From positions 1-64,000 of the forward strand of contig NZ_UTVH01000116.1 of NCBI RefSeq assembly GCF_900585905.1: 64,000 bases of DNA, in the 5' to 3' direction. Below the pieces are notes generated by a model. The model did not search any database and was not told the origin of the DNA. It worked only from the letters and a program-made list of their open reading frames with translations. Positions within the stretch are counted from its first letter, which is position 1, and the number at the start of each line of letters is the position of its first letter. Made by a program: the position numbers and the translations under genes. The DNA is from Pseudomonas viridiflava (GTDB lineage: Bacteria; Pseudomonadota; Gammaproteobacteria; Pseudomonadales; Pseudomonadaceae). Positions 27,002-34,340 of the stretch are shown piece after piece.

Positions 27002-27535
27002 ATGTCACGCGTAGCTAAGAACCCCGTTAAGTTGCCAGCAGGCGTCGAAGTCAAACTCGTCGGCCAGCAGCTTTCGGTGAAGGGTGCCAAGGGTACTCTA
27101 GATCTGAATATCCATTCGTCCGTCGAGATCGTTGAAGAAGCTGGTGAGCTGCGTTTCGCTGCTCGCAATGGCGATCAACAGACTCGCGCAATGGCCGGCA
27201 CCACTCGTGCACTGGTTAACAACATGGTCCAGGGCGTAAGCCAAGGCTTCGAGCGTAAGCTCCAGCTGGTCGGTGTTGGTTACAAAGCGCAAGCAAAAGG
27301 CACAGTGCTGAACCTGGCTCTTGGCTTCTCGCACCCAGTGGATTACGAACTGCCGGAAGGCATCACCGCTGAGACTCCGAGCCAAACCGACATCCTTATC
27401 CGCGGTATCGATAAGCAGTTGGTTGGTCAAGTGGCCGCTGAGATCCGCGACTTCCGCCGTCCTGAGCCGTACAAAGGCAAAGGTGTGCGTTACGCAGACG
27501 AAGTCGTCCGCCGTAAAGAAGCCAAGAAGAAGTAG
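27002..27535 (+). CDS. rplF: 50S ribosomal protein L6
   Basis: Two-domain protein near the sarcin-ricin loop and factor-binding site. 177 aa (MSRVAKNPVKLPAGVEVKLVGQQLSVKG). The conserved C-terminal RRPEPYKGKGVRYADEVVRRKEAKKK is present. Confidence 0.97.
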   Translation: MSRVAKNPVKLPAGVEVKLVGQQLSVKGAKGTLDLNIHSSVEIVEEAGELRFAARNGDQQTRAMAGTTRALVNNMVQGVSQGFERKLQLVGVGYKAQAKGTVLNLALGFSHPVDYELPEGITAETPSQTDILIRGIDKQLVGQVAAEIRDFRRPEPYKGKGVRYADEVVRRKEAKKK

Positions 27536-27545
27536 GGCATAGCTA

Positions 27546-27896
27546 ATGACCGTCAAAAAAGTTACCCGACTGCGTCGCGCTCGCAAAGCACGCCTGAAAA
27601 TGCACGAGCTGGAAGTCGTGCGTCTCTGCGTGCACCGCTCTTCGCAGCACATTTATGCCCAGGTCATTTCGGCCGACGGCAGCAAAGTCTTGGCGAGCGC
27701 CTCGACTTTGGACAAAGAACTGCGTGATGGTGCCACTGGCAACATCGACGCGGCCACTAAGGTTGGCCAGCTGGTTGCTGCGCGTGCGAAAGCCGCCGGC
27801 GTATCACAAGTGGCTTTCGACCGTTCTGGCTTCAAGTACCACGGCCGCGTCAAGGCGCTGGCTGATGCTGCTCGTGAAGGCGGGCTGGAGTTCTAA
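27546..27896 (+). CDS. rplR: 50S ribosomal protein L18
   Basis: Binds 5S rRNA in the central protuberance with L5. 116 aa. Basic N terminus (KKVTRLRRARKARLKMHELE) and conserved C-terminal FDRSGFKYHGRVKALADAAREGGLEF. Confidence 0.97.
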   Translation: MTVKKVTRLRRARKARLKMHELEVVRLCVHRSSQHIYAQVISADGSKVLASASTLDKELRDGATGNIDAATKVGQLVAARAKAAGVSQVAFDRSGFKYHGRVKALADAAREGGLEF

Positions 27897-27899
27897 GTT

Positions 27900-28400
27900 A
27901 TGTCAAATAACGACCAAAAACGCGACGAAGGCTACATTGAGAAGCTGGTTCAAGTTAACCGCGTTGCAAAGACTGTAAAAGGCGGCCGTATCTTCACTTT
28001 CACCGCGTTGACCGTGGTAGGTGATGGTAAAGGGCGTGTTGGCTTTGGCCGTGGCAAGTCACGTGAAGTGCCTGCTGCGATCCAGAAGGCGATGGAAGCT
28101 GCTCGCCGCAACATGATCCAGGTTGATCTGAATGGCACTACCCTGCAGTACGCAATGAAGTCCGCCCATGGCGCTTCGAAGGTGTACATGCAGCCTGCTT
28201 CTGAAGGTACCGGTATCATCGCTGGCGGCGCAATGCGCGCAGTGCTGGAAGTGGCTGGCGTTCAGAACGTATTGGCCAAGTGCTATGGCTCGACTAACCC
28301 GGTAAACGTGGTTCACGCCACCTTCAAGGGTTTGAAGGCTATGCAATCTCCTGAATCTATTGCTGCCAAGCGCGGCAAAAGTGTCAAGGAGATCTTCTGA
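27900..28400 (+). CDS. rpsE: 30S ribosomal protein S5
   Basis: Body protein affecting decoding accuracy and mRNA unwinding. 166 aa. The dsRNA-binding-like N domain (EKLVQVNRVAKTVKGGRIFTFTALTVVGDGKGRVGFGRGK) carries the wild-type spectinomycin loop region. Three nt after rplR. Confidence 0.97.
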   Translation: MSNNDQKRDEGYIEKLVQVNRVAKTVKGGRIFTFTALTVVGDGKGRVGFGRGKSREVPAAIQKAMEAARRNMIQVDLNGTTLQYAMKSAHGASKVYMQPASEGTGIIAGGAMRAVLEVAGVQNVLAKCYGSTNPVNVVHATFKGLKAMQSPESIAAKRGKSVKEIF

Positions 28401-28402
28401 TC

Positions 28403-28579
28403 ATGGCTACCGTTAAAGTAACGCTGATCAAAAGCATGACCGGTCGCATTCCTAACCACAAATTGTGTGTTAAAGGTCTGGGTCTGCGTCGCATCGGTCA
28501 CACTGTAGAAGTGCTGGATACTCCCGAGAATCGCGGGATGATCAACAAGGCTTACTACATGCTGCGAGTCGAGGGTTAA
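28403..28579 (+). CDS. rpmD: 50S ribosomal protein L30
   Basis: Short large-subunit protein of 58 aa (starting MATVKVTLIKSMTGRIPNHK), packed two nt after rpsE and three nt before rplO. Family-typical KLCVKGLGLRRIGHTVEVLDTPENRGMI core. It is below 60 codons and easily missed, but position and sequence are unambiguous. Confidence 0.96.
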   Translation: MATVKVTLIKSMTGRIPNHKLCVKGLGLRRIGHTVEVLDTPENRGMINKAYYMLRVEG

Positions 28580-28582
28580 TCG

Positions 28583-29017
28583 ATGAAACTCAATGATCTG
28601 AGTCCAGCGCCGGGTTCCCGTCGCGAAAAGCATCGTCCGGGCCGTGGTATCGGTAGTGGTTTGGGCAAGACCGGTGGCCGTGGCCACAAAGGTCAGACCT
28701 CCCGCTCCGGTGGCACCATCGCTCCGGGCTTCGAAGGCGGCCAACAGCCGTTGCATCGTCGTCTGCCCAAGTTCGGTTTCGTTTCCCTGAAGGCCATGGA
28801 CCGCGCAGAAGTGCGTTTGTCCGAGCTGTCGAAAGTGGAAGGCGACATCGTAACTGTGCAGTCCCTGAAGGATGCCAACGTGATCAACCAAAACGTACAG
28901 CGTGTGAAAATCATGCTGTCCGGTGAAGTTAATCGCGCTGTCACCATCAAAGGTATCGCAGCCACCAAAGGTGCGCGTGCGGCTATCGAAGCAGCTGGCG
29001 GCAAGTTCGAGGAATAA
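28583..29017 (+). CDS. rplO: 50S ribosomal protein L15
   Basis: Late-assembly protein of the large subunit. 144 aa. Gly/Arg-rich N-terminal extension (PGSRREKHRPGRGIGSGLGKTGGRGHKGQTSRSGG) typical of the family, then a globular domain. Directly abuts the secY start. Confidence 0.97.
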   Translation: MKLNDLSPAPGSRREKHRPGRGIGSGLGKTGGRGHKGQTSRSGGTIAPGFEGGQQPLHRRLPKFGFVSLKAMDRAEVRLSELSKVEGDIVTVQSLKDANVINQNVQRVKIMLSGEVNRAVTIKGIAATKGARAAIEAAGGKFEE

Positions 29018-30346
29018 ATGGCTAAGCAAGGTGCTCTCTCTGCGCTCGGCAAAGGCGGTATGTCTGAACTCTGGGCTCGTCTGCGTTTTCTGTTCCTGGC
29101 GATTATCGTCTACCGAATAGGCGCACACATCCCGGTTCCAGGTATTAACCCTGACCGACTCGCAGACCTGTTTCGACAGAATGAGGGGACCATTCTTAGC
29201 TTGTTCAACATGTTTTCCGGCGGTGCGCTGGAGCGGATGAGCATCTTTGCACTGGGGATAATGCCGTACATTTCGGCATCGATCATCATGCAACTGATGA
29301 CCGCCGTCAGCCCACAGCTGGAGCAGTTGAAGAAGGAAGGGGAAGCTGGCCGTCGCAAGATCAGCCAGTACACCCGCTACGGCACCGTGGTCCTGGCCCT
29401 GGTTCAAGCTATCGGCATGTCCGTTGGCCTGGCCGGTCAGGGCGTCGCGTTTTCTGCAGACATCGGCTTCCATTTCGTTGCGGTCACCACTTTTGTGGCG
29501 GGCGCGATGTTCATGATGTGGCTGGGCGAGCAGATCACCGAACGCGGTGTGGGTAACGGTATCTCGATGTTGATCTTCGCAGGTATCGTCGCCGGTCTTC
29601 CGAGGGCAATAGGGCAGTCTTTCGAGTCTGCGCGTCAGGGTGACATCAATATCTTCGCCCTGGTTGCCATCGGTTTGCTGGCAGTAGCGATCATCGGTTT
29701 CGTGGTGTTCATTGAGCGTGGTCAGCGTCGTATCGCTGTTCACTACGCCAAGCGTCAGCAGGGCCGCAAGGTTTTCGCTGCGCAGACCAGCCACTTGCCG
29801 TTGAAAGTGAACATGGCCGGCGTTATTCCGGCTATTTTCGCAAGCAGCATTCTGCTGTTCCCGGCTTCGCTGGGTGCCTGGTTCGGTCAGTCTGAAGGTA
29901 TGGGCTGGTTGCAGGACATCTCGCAGTCGATCGCTCCTGGTCAGCCGTTGAATATTCTGCTGTTTAGTGCAGGGATTATTTTCTTCTGCTTCTTCTATAC
30001 GGCGTTGATGTTCAATCCGAAAGACGTAGCGGAAAACCTGAAGAAGTCCGGTGCCTTTATTCCGGGCATCCGTCCAGGTGAGCAGTCGGCGCGCTACATT
30101 GATGGCGTTCTGACCCGTTTGACCATGTTCGGTGCTCTATATATGACGGCCGTCTGTTTGCTTCCCCAGTTCCTGGTGGTTGCAGCCAACGTACCGTTCT
30201 ACCTTGGCGGGACCTCGTTGCTGATCGTTGTTGTGGTTGTGATGGACTTCATGTCCCAAGTACAATCGCACCTCGTTTCGCACCAGTACGAATCCCTGAT
30301 GAAGAAAGCCAACCTGAAGGGCTACGGCAGCGGCATGCTGCGCTGA
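29018..30346 (+). CDS. secY: SecY: protein translocase channel
   Basis: Pore-forming subunit of SecYEG in the inner membrane, exporting unfolded proteins, presumably including the Hrp lipoproteins and the secretin encoded in the island. 442 aa with ten membrane segments (for example [39 protein letters not shown]). The cytoplasmic C5 loop [20 protein letters not shown], which contacts SecA, is conserved. Adjacent to rplO with no gap. Confidence 0.98.
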
Positions 30347-30374
30347 AGCATCCATAAGGTTCGAGGAGCTGGTA

Positions 30375-30491
30375 ATGAAAGTTCGTGCATCGGTGAAAAA
30401 GCTGTGCCGCAACTGCAAGATTATTCGCCGCGAAGGTGTTGTTCGAGTAATTTGCAGCGCGGAACCACGTCACAAACAGCGCCAAGGCTGA
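30375..30491 (+). CDS. rpmJ: 50S ribosomal protein L36
   Basis: 38-aa protein starting [20 protein letters not shown]. It is the zinc-binding form, with the C-x2-C pair plus a later Cys and His ([11 protein letters not shown]). Small but unmistakable; preceded by GAGGAG. Closes the spc operon. Confidence 0.95.
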
Positions 30492-30510
30492 GTGTGATCT
30501 GTGCTTAAGC

Positions 30511-30548
30511 CCAGCAGCTAGTGCGCTGCTGGGTTGATTATTTGTTAT
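30511..30548 (+). terminator. terminator-like hairpin between rpmJ and rpsM
   Basis: 8-bp stem CCAGCAGC / GCTGCTGG with a six-nt loop, followed by GTTGATTATTTGTT. The T-rich tract also contains the -35 element of the next promoter. Confidence 0.6.
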
Positions 30549-30562
30549 TACAGCGATATTAT
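30534..30562 (+). promoter_or_regulatory. promoter of the alpha operon (rpsM-rpsK-rpsD-rpoA-rplQ)
   Basis: TTGATT, 17 nt, TATTAT; it starts right behind a terminator-like hairpin and lies ~60 nt before rpsM. In E. coli S4 represses this operon through the leader here; the leader length is compatible. Confidence 0.7.
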
Positions 30563-30621
30563 CTCGCGCCCTATTTCTTGGCTTCCGGGGCGTAGGTAGC
30601 TGTCAATTGGAGTCCCACTGA

Positions 30622-30978
30622 ATGGCCCGTATTGCAGGCGTTAACATTCCAGATAACAAGCATACTGTTATCTCGCTGACCTACATCTATGGTGTTGGTC
30701 GCACCACTGCACAGAAAATCTGTGCAACCACCGGGGTCAACCCGGCGGCGAAGATCAAAGATCTGAGCGACGAGCAGATTGAACAGCTGCGTGGCGAAGT
30801 GGCGAAGTTCACCACTGAAGGTGACCTGCGTCGCGAAATCAACATGAAAATCAAGCGCTTGATGGATCTGGGCTGCTACCGCGGCCTGCGCCATCGTCGT
30901 GGTCTTCCAGTACGCGGTCAGCGTACCAAGACTAACGCGCGTACTCGCAAAGGTCCGCGTAAGCCGATCCGCAAGTAA
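30622..30978 (+). CDS. rpsM: 30S ribosomal protein S13
   Basis: Head protein making bridges B1a/b and contacting P-site tRNA through its basic tail. 118 aa (ARIAGVNIPDNKHTVISLTYIYGVG). The basic C terminus GQRTKTNARTRKGPRKPIRK is intact. Confidence 0.97.
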   Translation: MARIAGVNIPDNKHTVISLTYIYGVGRTTAQKICATTGVNPAAKIKDLSDEQIEQLRGEVAKFTTEGDLRREINMKIKRLMDLGCYRGLRHRRGLPVRGQRTKTNARTRKGPRKPIRK

Positions 30979-31008
30979 TCGCACCAGCGCAACGACAGGA
31001 ATTTAGTC

Positions 31009-31398
31009 ATGGCAAAACCTGCTGCTCGTCCTCGTAAAAAAGTTAAAAAGACGGTGGTTGATGGCATCGCCCACATCCACGCTTCTTTTAACAACACAAT
31101 CGTCACCATCACCGATCGTCAAGGTAATGCGCTTTCCTGGGCTACCTCCGGCGGTTCGGGTTTCCGCGGTTCACGTAAGTCCACCCCGTTCGCTGCTCAA
31201 GTAGCTGCTGAGCGTGCTGGTCAAGCTGCGCTGGAATACGGTCTGAAGAACCTCGACGTTAACGTCAAGGGTCCAGGCCCAGGTCGTGAGTCCGCTGTCC
31301 GTGCTTTGAACGGCTGTGGTTATAAGATCGCCAGCATCACCGACGTGACGCCAATCCCGCACAACGGGTGCCGTCCGCCGAAGAAGCGCCGCGTGTAA
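31009..31398 (+). CDS. rpsK: 30S ribosomal protein S11
   Basis: Platform protein near the anti-Shine-Dalgarno end of 16S rRNA. 129 aa. Conserved AHIHASFNNTIVTITDRQGNALSWATSGGSGFRGSRKSTPFAAQ and C-terminal TDVTPIPHNGCRPPKKRRV. Confidence 0.97.
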   Translation: MAKPAARPRKKVKKTVVDGIAHIHASFNNTIVTITDRQGNALSWATSGGSGFRGSRKSTPFAAQVAAERAGQAALEYGLKNLDVNVKGPGPGRESAVRALNGCGYKIASITDVTPIPHNGCRPPKKRRV

Positions 31399-31416
31399 TC
31401 CAGGAGACTGTAAAAA

Positions 31417-32037
31417 ATGGCTCGTTACATTGGTCCAAAATGCAAGCTTGCTCGTCGTGAAGGCACCGATCTCTTTTTGAAGAGCGGCGTTCGTGCGATC
31501 GAATCCAAGTGCAACATCGAAGCAGCTCCAGGCATCCACGGTCAGCGCCGCGGTCGCCAGTCCGATTACGGTACTCAGCTGCGTGAAAAGCAAAAAGTTC
31601 GTCGTATCTACGGCGTCCTCGAGCGTCAGTTCAGTGGTTACTACAAAGAAGCTGCCGGCAAGAAAGGCGCTACTGGTGAGAACCTGCTGCAACTGCTCGA
31701 ATGCCGTCTGGACAACGTTGTATATCGCATGGGCTTCGGCTCGACGCGTGCAGAATCCCGTCAACTGGTTTCGCACAAGTCGATCAGCGTCAACGGCAAA
31801 ACCGTTAACGTTCCGTCGTACCAGGTTCGTGCTGGCGACGTGGTTGCTGTCCGCGAGAAAGCGAAGAACCAACTGCGCATCGTTCAGGCTCTCGATCTGT
31901 GTGCCCAGCGTGGCCGCGTAGAATGGGTAGAAGTAGACACTGAGAAGAAGTCGGGCGTTTTCAAGAACGTTCCTGCTCGCAGTGATCTGTCAGCCGACAT
32001 CAACGAAAGCCTGATTGTCGAGCTCTACTCCAAGTAA
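31417..32037 (+). CDS. rpsD: 30S ribosomal protein S4
   Basis: Primary 16S rRNA binder and, in E. coli, translational repressor of the alpha operon. 206 aa. The S4 RNA-binding domain (LDNVVYRMGFGSTRAESRQLVSHKSISVNGKTVNVPSYQVRAGD) is intact. Co-transcribed with rpoA, 22 nt downstream. Confidence 0.97.
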   Translation: MARYIGPKCKLARREGTDLFLKSGVRAIESKCNIEAAPGIHGQRRGRQSDYGTQLREKQKVRRIYGVLERQFSGYYKEAAGKKGATGENLLQLLECRLDNVVYRMGFGSTRAESRQLVSHKSISVNGKTVNVPSYQVRAGDVVAVREKAKNQLRIVQALDLCAQRGRVEWVEVDTEKKSGVFKNVPARSDLSADINESLIVELYSK

Positions 32038-32059
32038 GGGCTAGAAAATAGGTGCATCC

Positions 32060-33061
32060 ATGCAGATTTCGGTAAATGAGTTCCTGACACCCCGCCACAT
32101 TGATGTGCAGGTTGTCAGTCCAACCCGCGCCAAGATTACGCTCGAGCCTCTCGAGCGTGGTTTCGGCCATACCCTGGGCAACGCGCTGCGACGCATCCTG
32201 TTGTCCTCCATGCCCGGCTGTGCAGTAGTCGAGGCCGAGATTGACGGTGTACTCCATGAGTACAGCGCCATCGAAGGTGTACAGGAAGATGTCATTGAAA
32301 TCCTGTTGAACCTTAAAGGTCTGGCTATCAAGCTGCACGGTCGAGACGAAGTTACGCTGACCTTGTCGAAGAAGGGTTCGGGGGTGGTTACCGCTGCCGA
32401 TATTCAGCTGGATCATGATGTCGAGATCGTTAATCCCGATCACGTAATCGCTAACCTGGCGTCTAACGGCGCCCTGAACATGAAGCTCGTTGTAGCTCGT
32501 GGTCGCGGTTATGAACCAGCAGACTCGCGTCAGAGCGATGAAGACGAAAGCCGCAGCATCGGTCGCTTGCAGCTCGATTCTTCGTTCAGCCCGGTTCGCC
32601 GTATCGCATACGTGGTGGAAAACGCCCGTGTCGAACAGCGTACCAACCTGGACAAACTGGTTATCGATCTGGAAACCAACGGTACTCTGGATCCTGAAGA
32701 GGCAATCCGCCGCGCTGCAACCATTCTGCAACAGCAGTTGGCTGCGTTCGTCGACCTCAAAGGTGACAGCGAACCAGTGGTAATCGAACAGGAAGACGAG
32801 ATCGATCCGATCCTCCTCCGTCCGGTTGACGATTTGGAACTGACTGTACGCTCGGCCAACTGCCTCAAGGCGGAGAACATCTACTACATCGGCGACCTGA
32901 TTCAGCGCACCGAAGTAGAGCTGTTGAAAACTCCAAACCTTGGCAAGAAATCCTTGACTGAGATCAAGGACGTCCTGGCTTCGCGTGGTCTGTCCCTCGG
33001 CATGCGCCTCGACAACTGGCCGCCGGCAAGTCTCAAGAAGGACGACAAGGCGACTGCCTGA
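32060..33061 (+). CDS. rpoA: RNA polymerase alpha subunit
   Basis: Dimer that scaffolds RNA polymerase assembly; its C-terminal domain binds UP elements and activators. 333 aa. N-terminal domain with LEPLERGFGHTLGNALRRILLSSMPG; flexible linker; C-terminal domain from ~res 250 (LRPVDDLELTVRSANCLKAENIYYIGDLIQRTEVELLKTPNLGKKSL). Standard Pseudomonas length. Confidence 0.98.
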   Translation: MQISVNEFLTPRHIDVQVVSPTRAKITLEPLERGFGHTLGNALRRILLSSMPGCAVVEAEIDGVLHEYSAIEGVQEDVIEILLNLKGLAIKLHGRDEVTLTLSKKGSGVVTAADIQLDHDVEIVNPDHVIANLASNGALNMKLVVARGRGYEPADSRQSDEDESRSIGRLQLDSSFSPVRRIAYVVENARVEQRTNLDKLVIDLETNGTLDPEEAIRRAATILQQQLAAFVDLKGDSEPVVIEQEDEIDPILLRPVDDLELTVRSANCLKAENIYYIGDLIQRTEVELLKTPNLGKKSLTEIKDVLASRGLSLGMRLDNWPPASLKKDDKATA

Positions 33062-33103
33062 TCGTCGTAATCACCGAACGTTGTGTTTGGTAAGGAATGA
33101 ACC

Positions 33104-33490
33104 ATGCGTCATCGTAAAAGTGGTCGTCACCTGAGCCGGACTAGCTCCCACCGTAAGGCCATGTTCCAAAACATGGCGGTGTCGCTGTTCGAGCACGAGC
33201 TGATCAAAACTACATTGCCGAAAGCTAAAGAACTGCGTCGCGTTGCTGAGCCGCTGATCACTTTGGCCAAAACAGACAGCCTGGCTAACCGCCGTCTGGC
33301 TTTCGACCGTACTCGTTCGAAAGAAATCGTTGGCAAGCTGTTCAACGATCTGGGCAAGCGTTATGCAACTCGCGAGGGTGGCTATCTGCGCATCCTCAAG
33401 TGCGGTTTCCGCACTGGCGACAAAGCGCCTATGGCGTACGTCGAGCTGGTTGATCGTCCTGCTGGCGGTGAAGCTGTATCCGCTGAGTAA
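33104..33490 (+). CDS. rplQ: 50S ribosomal protein L17
   Basis: Exit-tunnel region protein. 128 aa (MRHRKSGRHLSRTSSHRKAM). Last gene of the alpha operon; a strong terminator follows. Confidence 0.97.
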   Translation: MRHRKSGRHLSRTSSHRKAMFQNMAVSLFEHELIKTTLPKAKELRRVAEPLITLAKTDSLANRRLAFDRTRSKEIVGKLFNDLGKRYATREGGYLRILKCGFRTGDKAPMAYVELVDRPAGGEAVSAE

Positions 33491-33504
33491 GATGTCAGTC
33501 TGAA

Positions 33505-33537
33505 CAAAAAACCGGGCCTTGTGCCCGGTTTTTTGTT
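33505..33537 (+). terminator. alpha operon terminator
   Basis: Perfect stem AAAAAACCGGGC / GCCCGGTTTTTT with a five-nt loop (CTTGT) and a T-rich tail, 15 nt after rplQ. The A-rich 5' arm would make it work in both directions. Confidence 0.95.
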
Positions 33538-33797
33538 TTCTGCATTGTCTGAATGCTGCGTGGGTACAGGGTCATCATCCGTATGCTGTGCCGGGCGTTT
33601 GAGGGGGATTGTCGACAGGGCTTTGGCGTAACGTTGTTATAAGTCTAAGTGATAAACAGAACCGCCCTCATTTGGGCGCTTTTTCGTAGATGAATGGCGG
33701 TTTTTCACGACTTTCGATCACTTTTTGTCGTTTAGGCAGTGACCCGCGCAAGCGCTTGGTTCAGACTACCTACTTTGACGTACGGAGATGTGGGGCG
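33538..33797 (+). other. gap between rplQ and ftnA; no gene
   Basis: No convincing coding region. A short hairpin (CGCCC / GGGCG) followed by CTTTTTCG at about 33663-33685 looks like the end of an unseen transcript. Several pseudomonads carry the catalase gene katA between rplQ and this ferritin gene; here it is absent. Confidence 0.5.
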
Positions 33798-34262
33798 ATG
33801 CTAGGCCACCCAGAAGTAATCGATTATCTCAATACGCTGCTGGTGGGCGAGCTCGCGGCGCGTGATCAATATTTCATCCACTCGCGGATGTACGAAGACT
33901 GGGGTTTTACCAAACTCTATGAGCGTATCAATCACGAGATGGAAGAAGAAGCACAACACGCTGACGCCCTCATGCGTCGTATCCTGATGCTGGAAGGTAC
34001 GCCGCGCATGCGTCCCGATGATCTGGAAGTGGGCACCACGGTGCCTGAGATGTTCGCCGCCGATCTTCGTCTTGAATACAAGGTACGAGCCGCCCTGTGC
34101 AAAGGCATCGAGCTCTGTGAGCTGCACAGGGACTATGTGAGCCGCGACATGTTGCGTATCCAGTTGGCGGACACTGAAGAAGATCACACCTACTGGCTCG
34201 AGAAGCAGCTGGGCCTGATCAAGACTATCGGCCTCGAGAATTACCTGCAGTCGCAATTCTGA
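33798..34262 (+). CDS. ftnA: ferritin of the FtnA/Bfr family lacking the haem ligand
   Basis: 24-mer iron-storage protein of 154 aa. The four-helix ferroxidase ligands typical of bacterioferritin are present: Glu18, Glu51, His54 and, downstream, the EYKVRAALCKGIELCE and EEDHTYWLEKQ segments. The residue equal to the bacterioferritin haem ligand Met52 is Ala here (EEEAQH), so haem binding between subunits is not expected. This matches, from memory, the P. aeruginosa FtnA (earlier BfrA) next to uvrA. Start at ATGCTAGGCCACCC; the longer in-frame reading lacks family similarity. Gene symbol is by analogy. Confidence 0.88.
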   Translation: MLGHPEVIDYLNTLLVGELAARDQYFIHSRMYEDWGFTKLYERINHEMEEEAQHADALMRRILMLEGTPRMRPDDLEVGTTVPEMFAADLRLEYKVRAALCKGIELCELHRDYVSRDMLRIQLADTEEDHTYWLEKQLGLIKTIGLENYLQSQF

Positions 34263-34289
34263 TTGCTCGTCTGGTTTTCAGGCTGGAAT

Positions 34290-34327
34290 GAAAAAGCCCG
34301 TCACTCGCAAGAGTGACGGGCTTTTTG
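34290..34327. terminator. bidirectional terminator between ftnA and uvrA
   Basis: Long perfect stem AAAAAGCCCGTCACTC / GAGTGACGGGCTTTTT with loop GCAA, lying between two convergent genes. A and T tracts on both sides allow termination from either direction. Confidence 0.93.
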
Positions 34328-34340
34328 TTGGCCGCTGATA

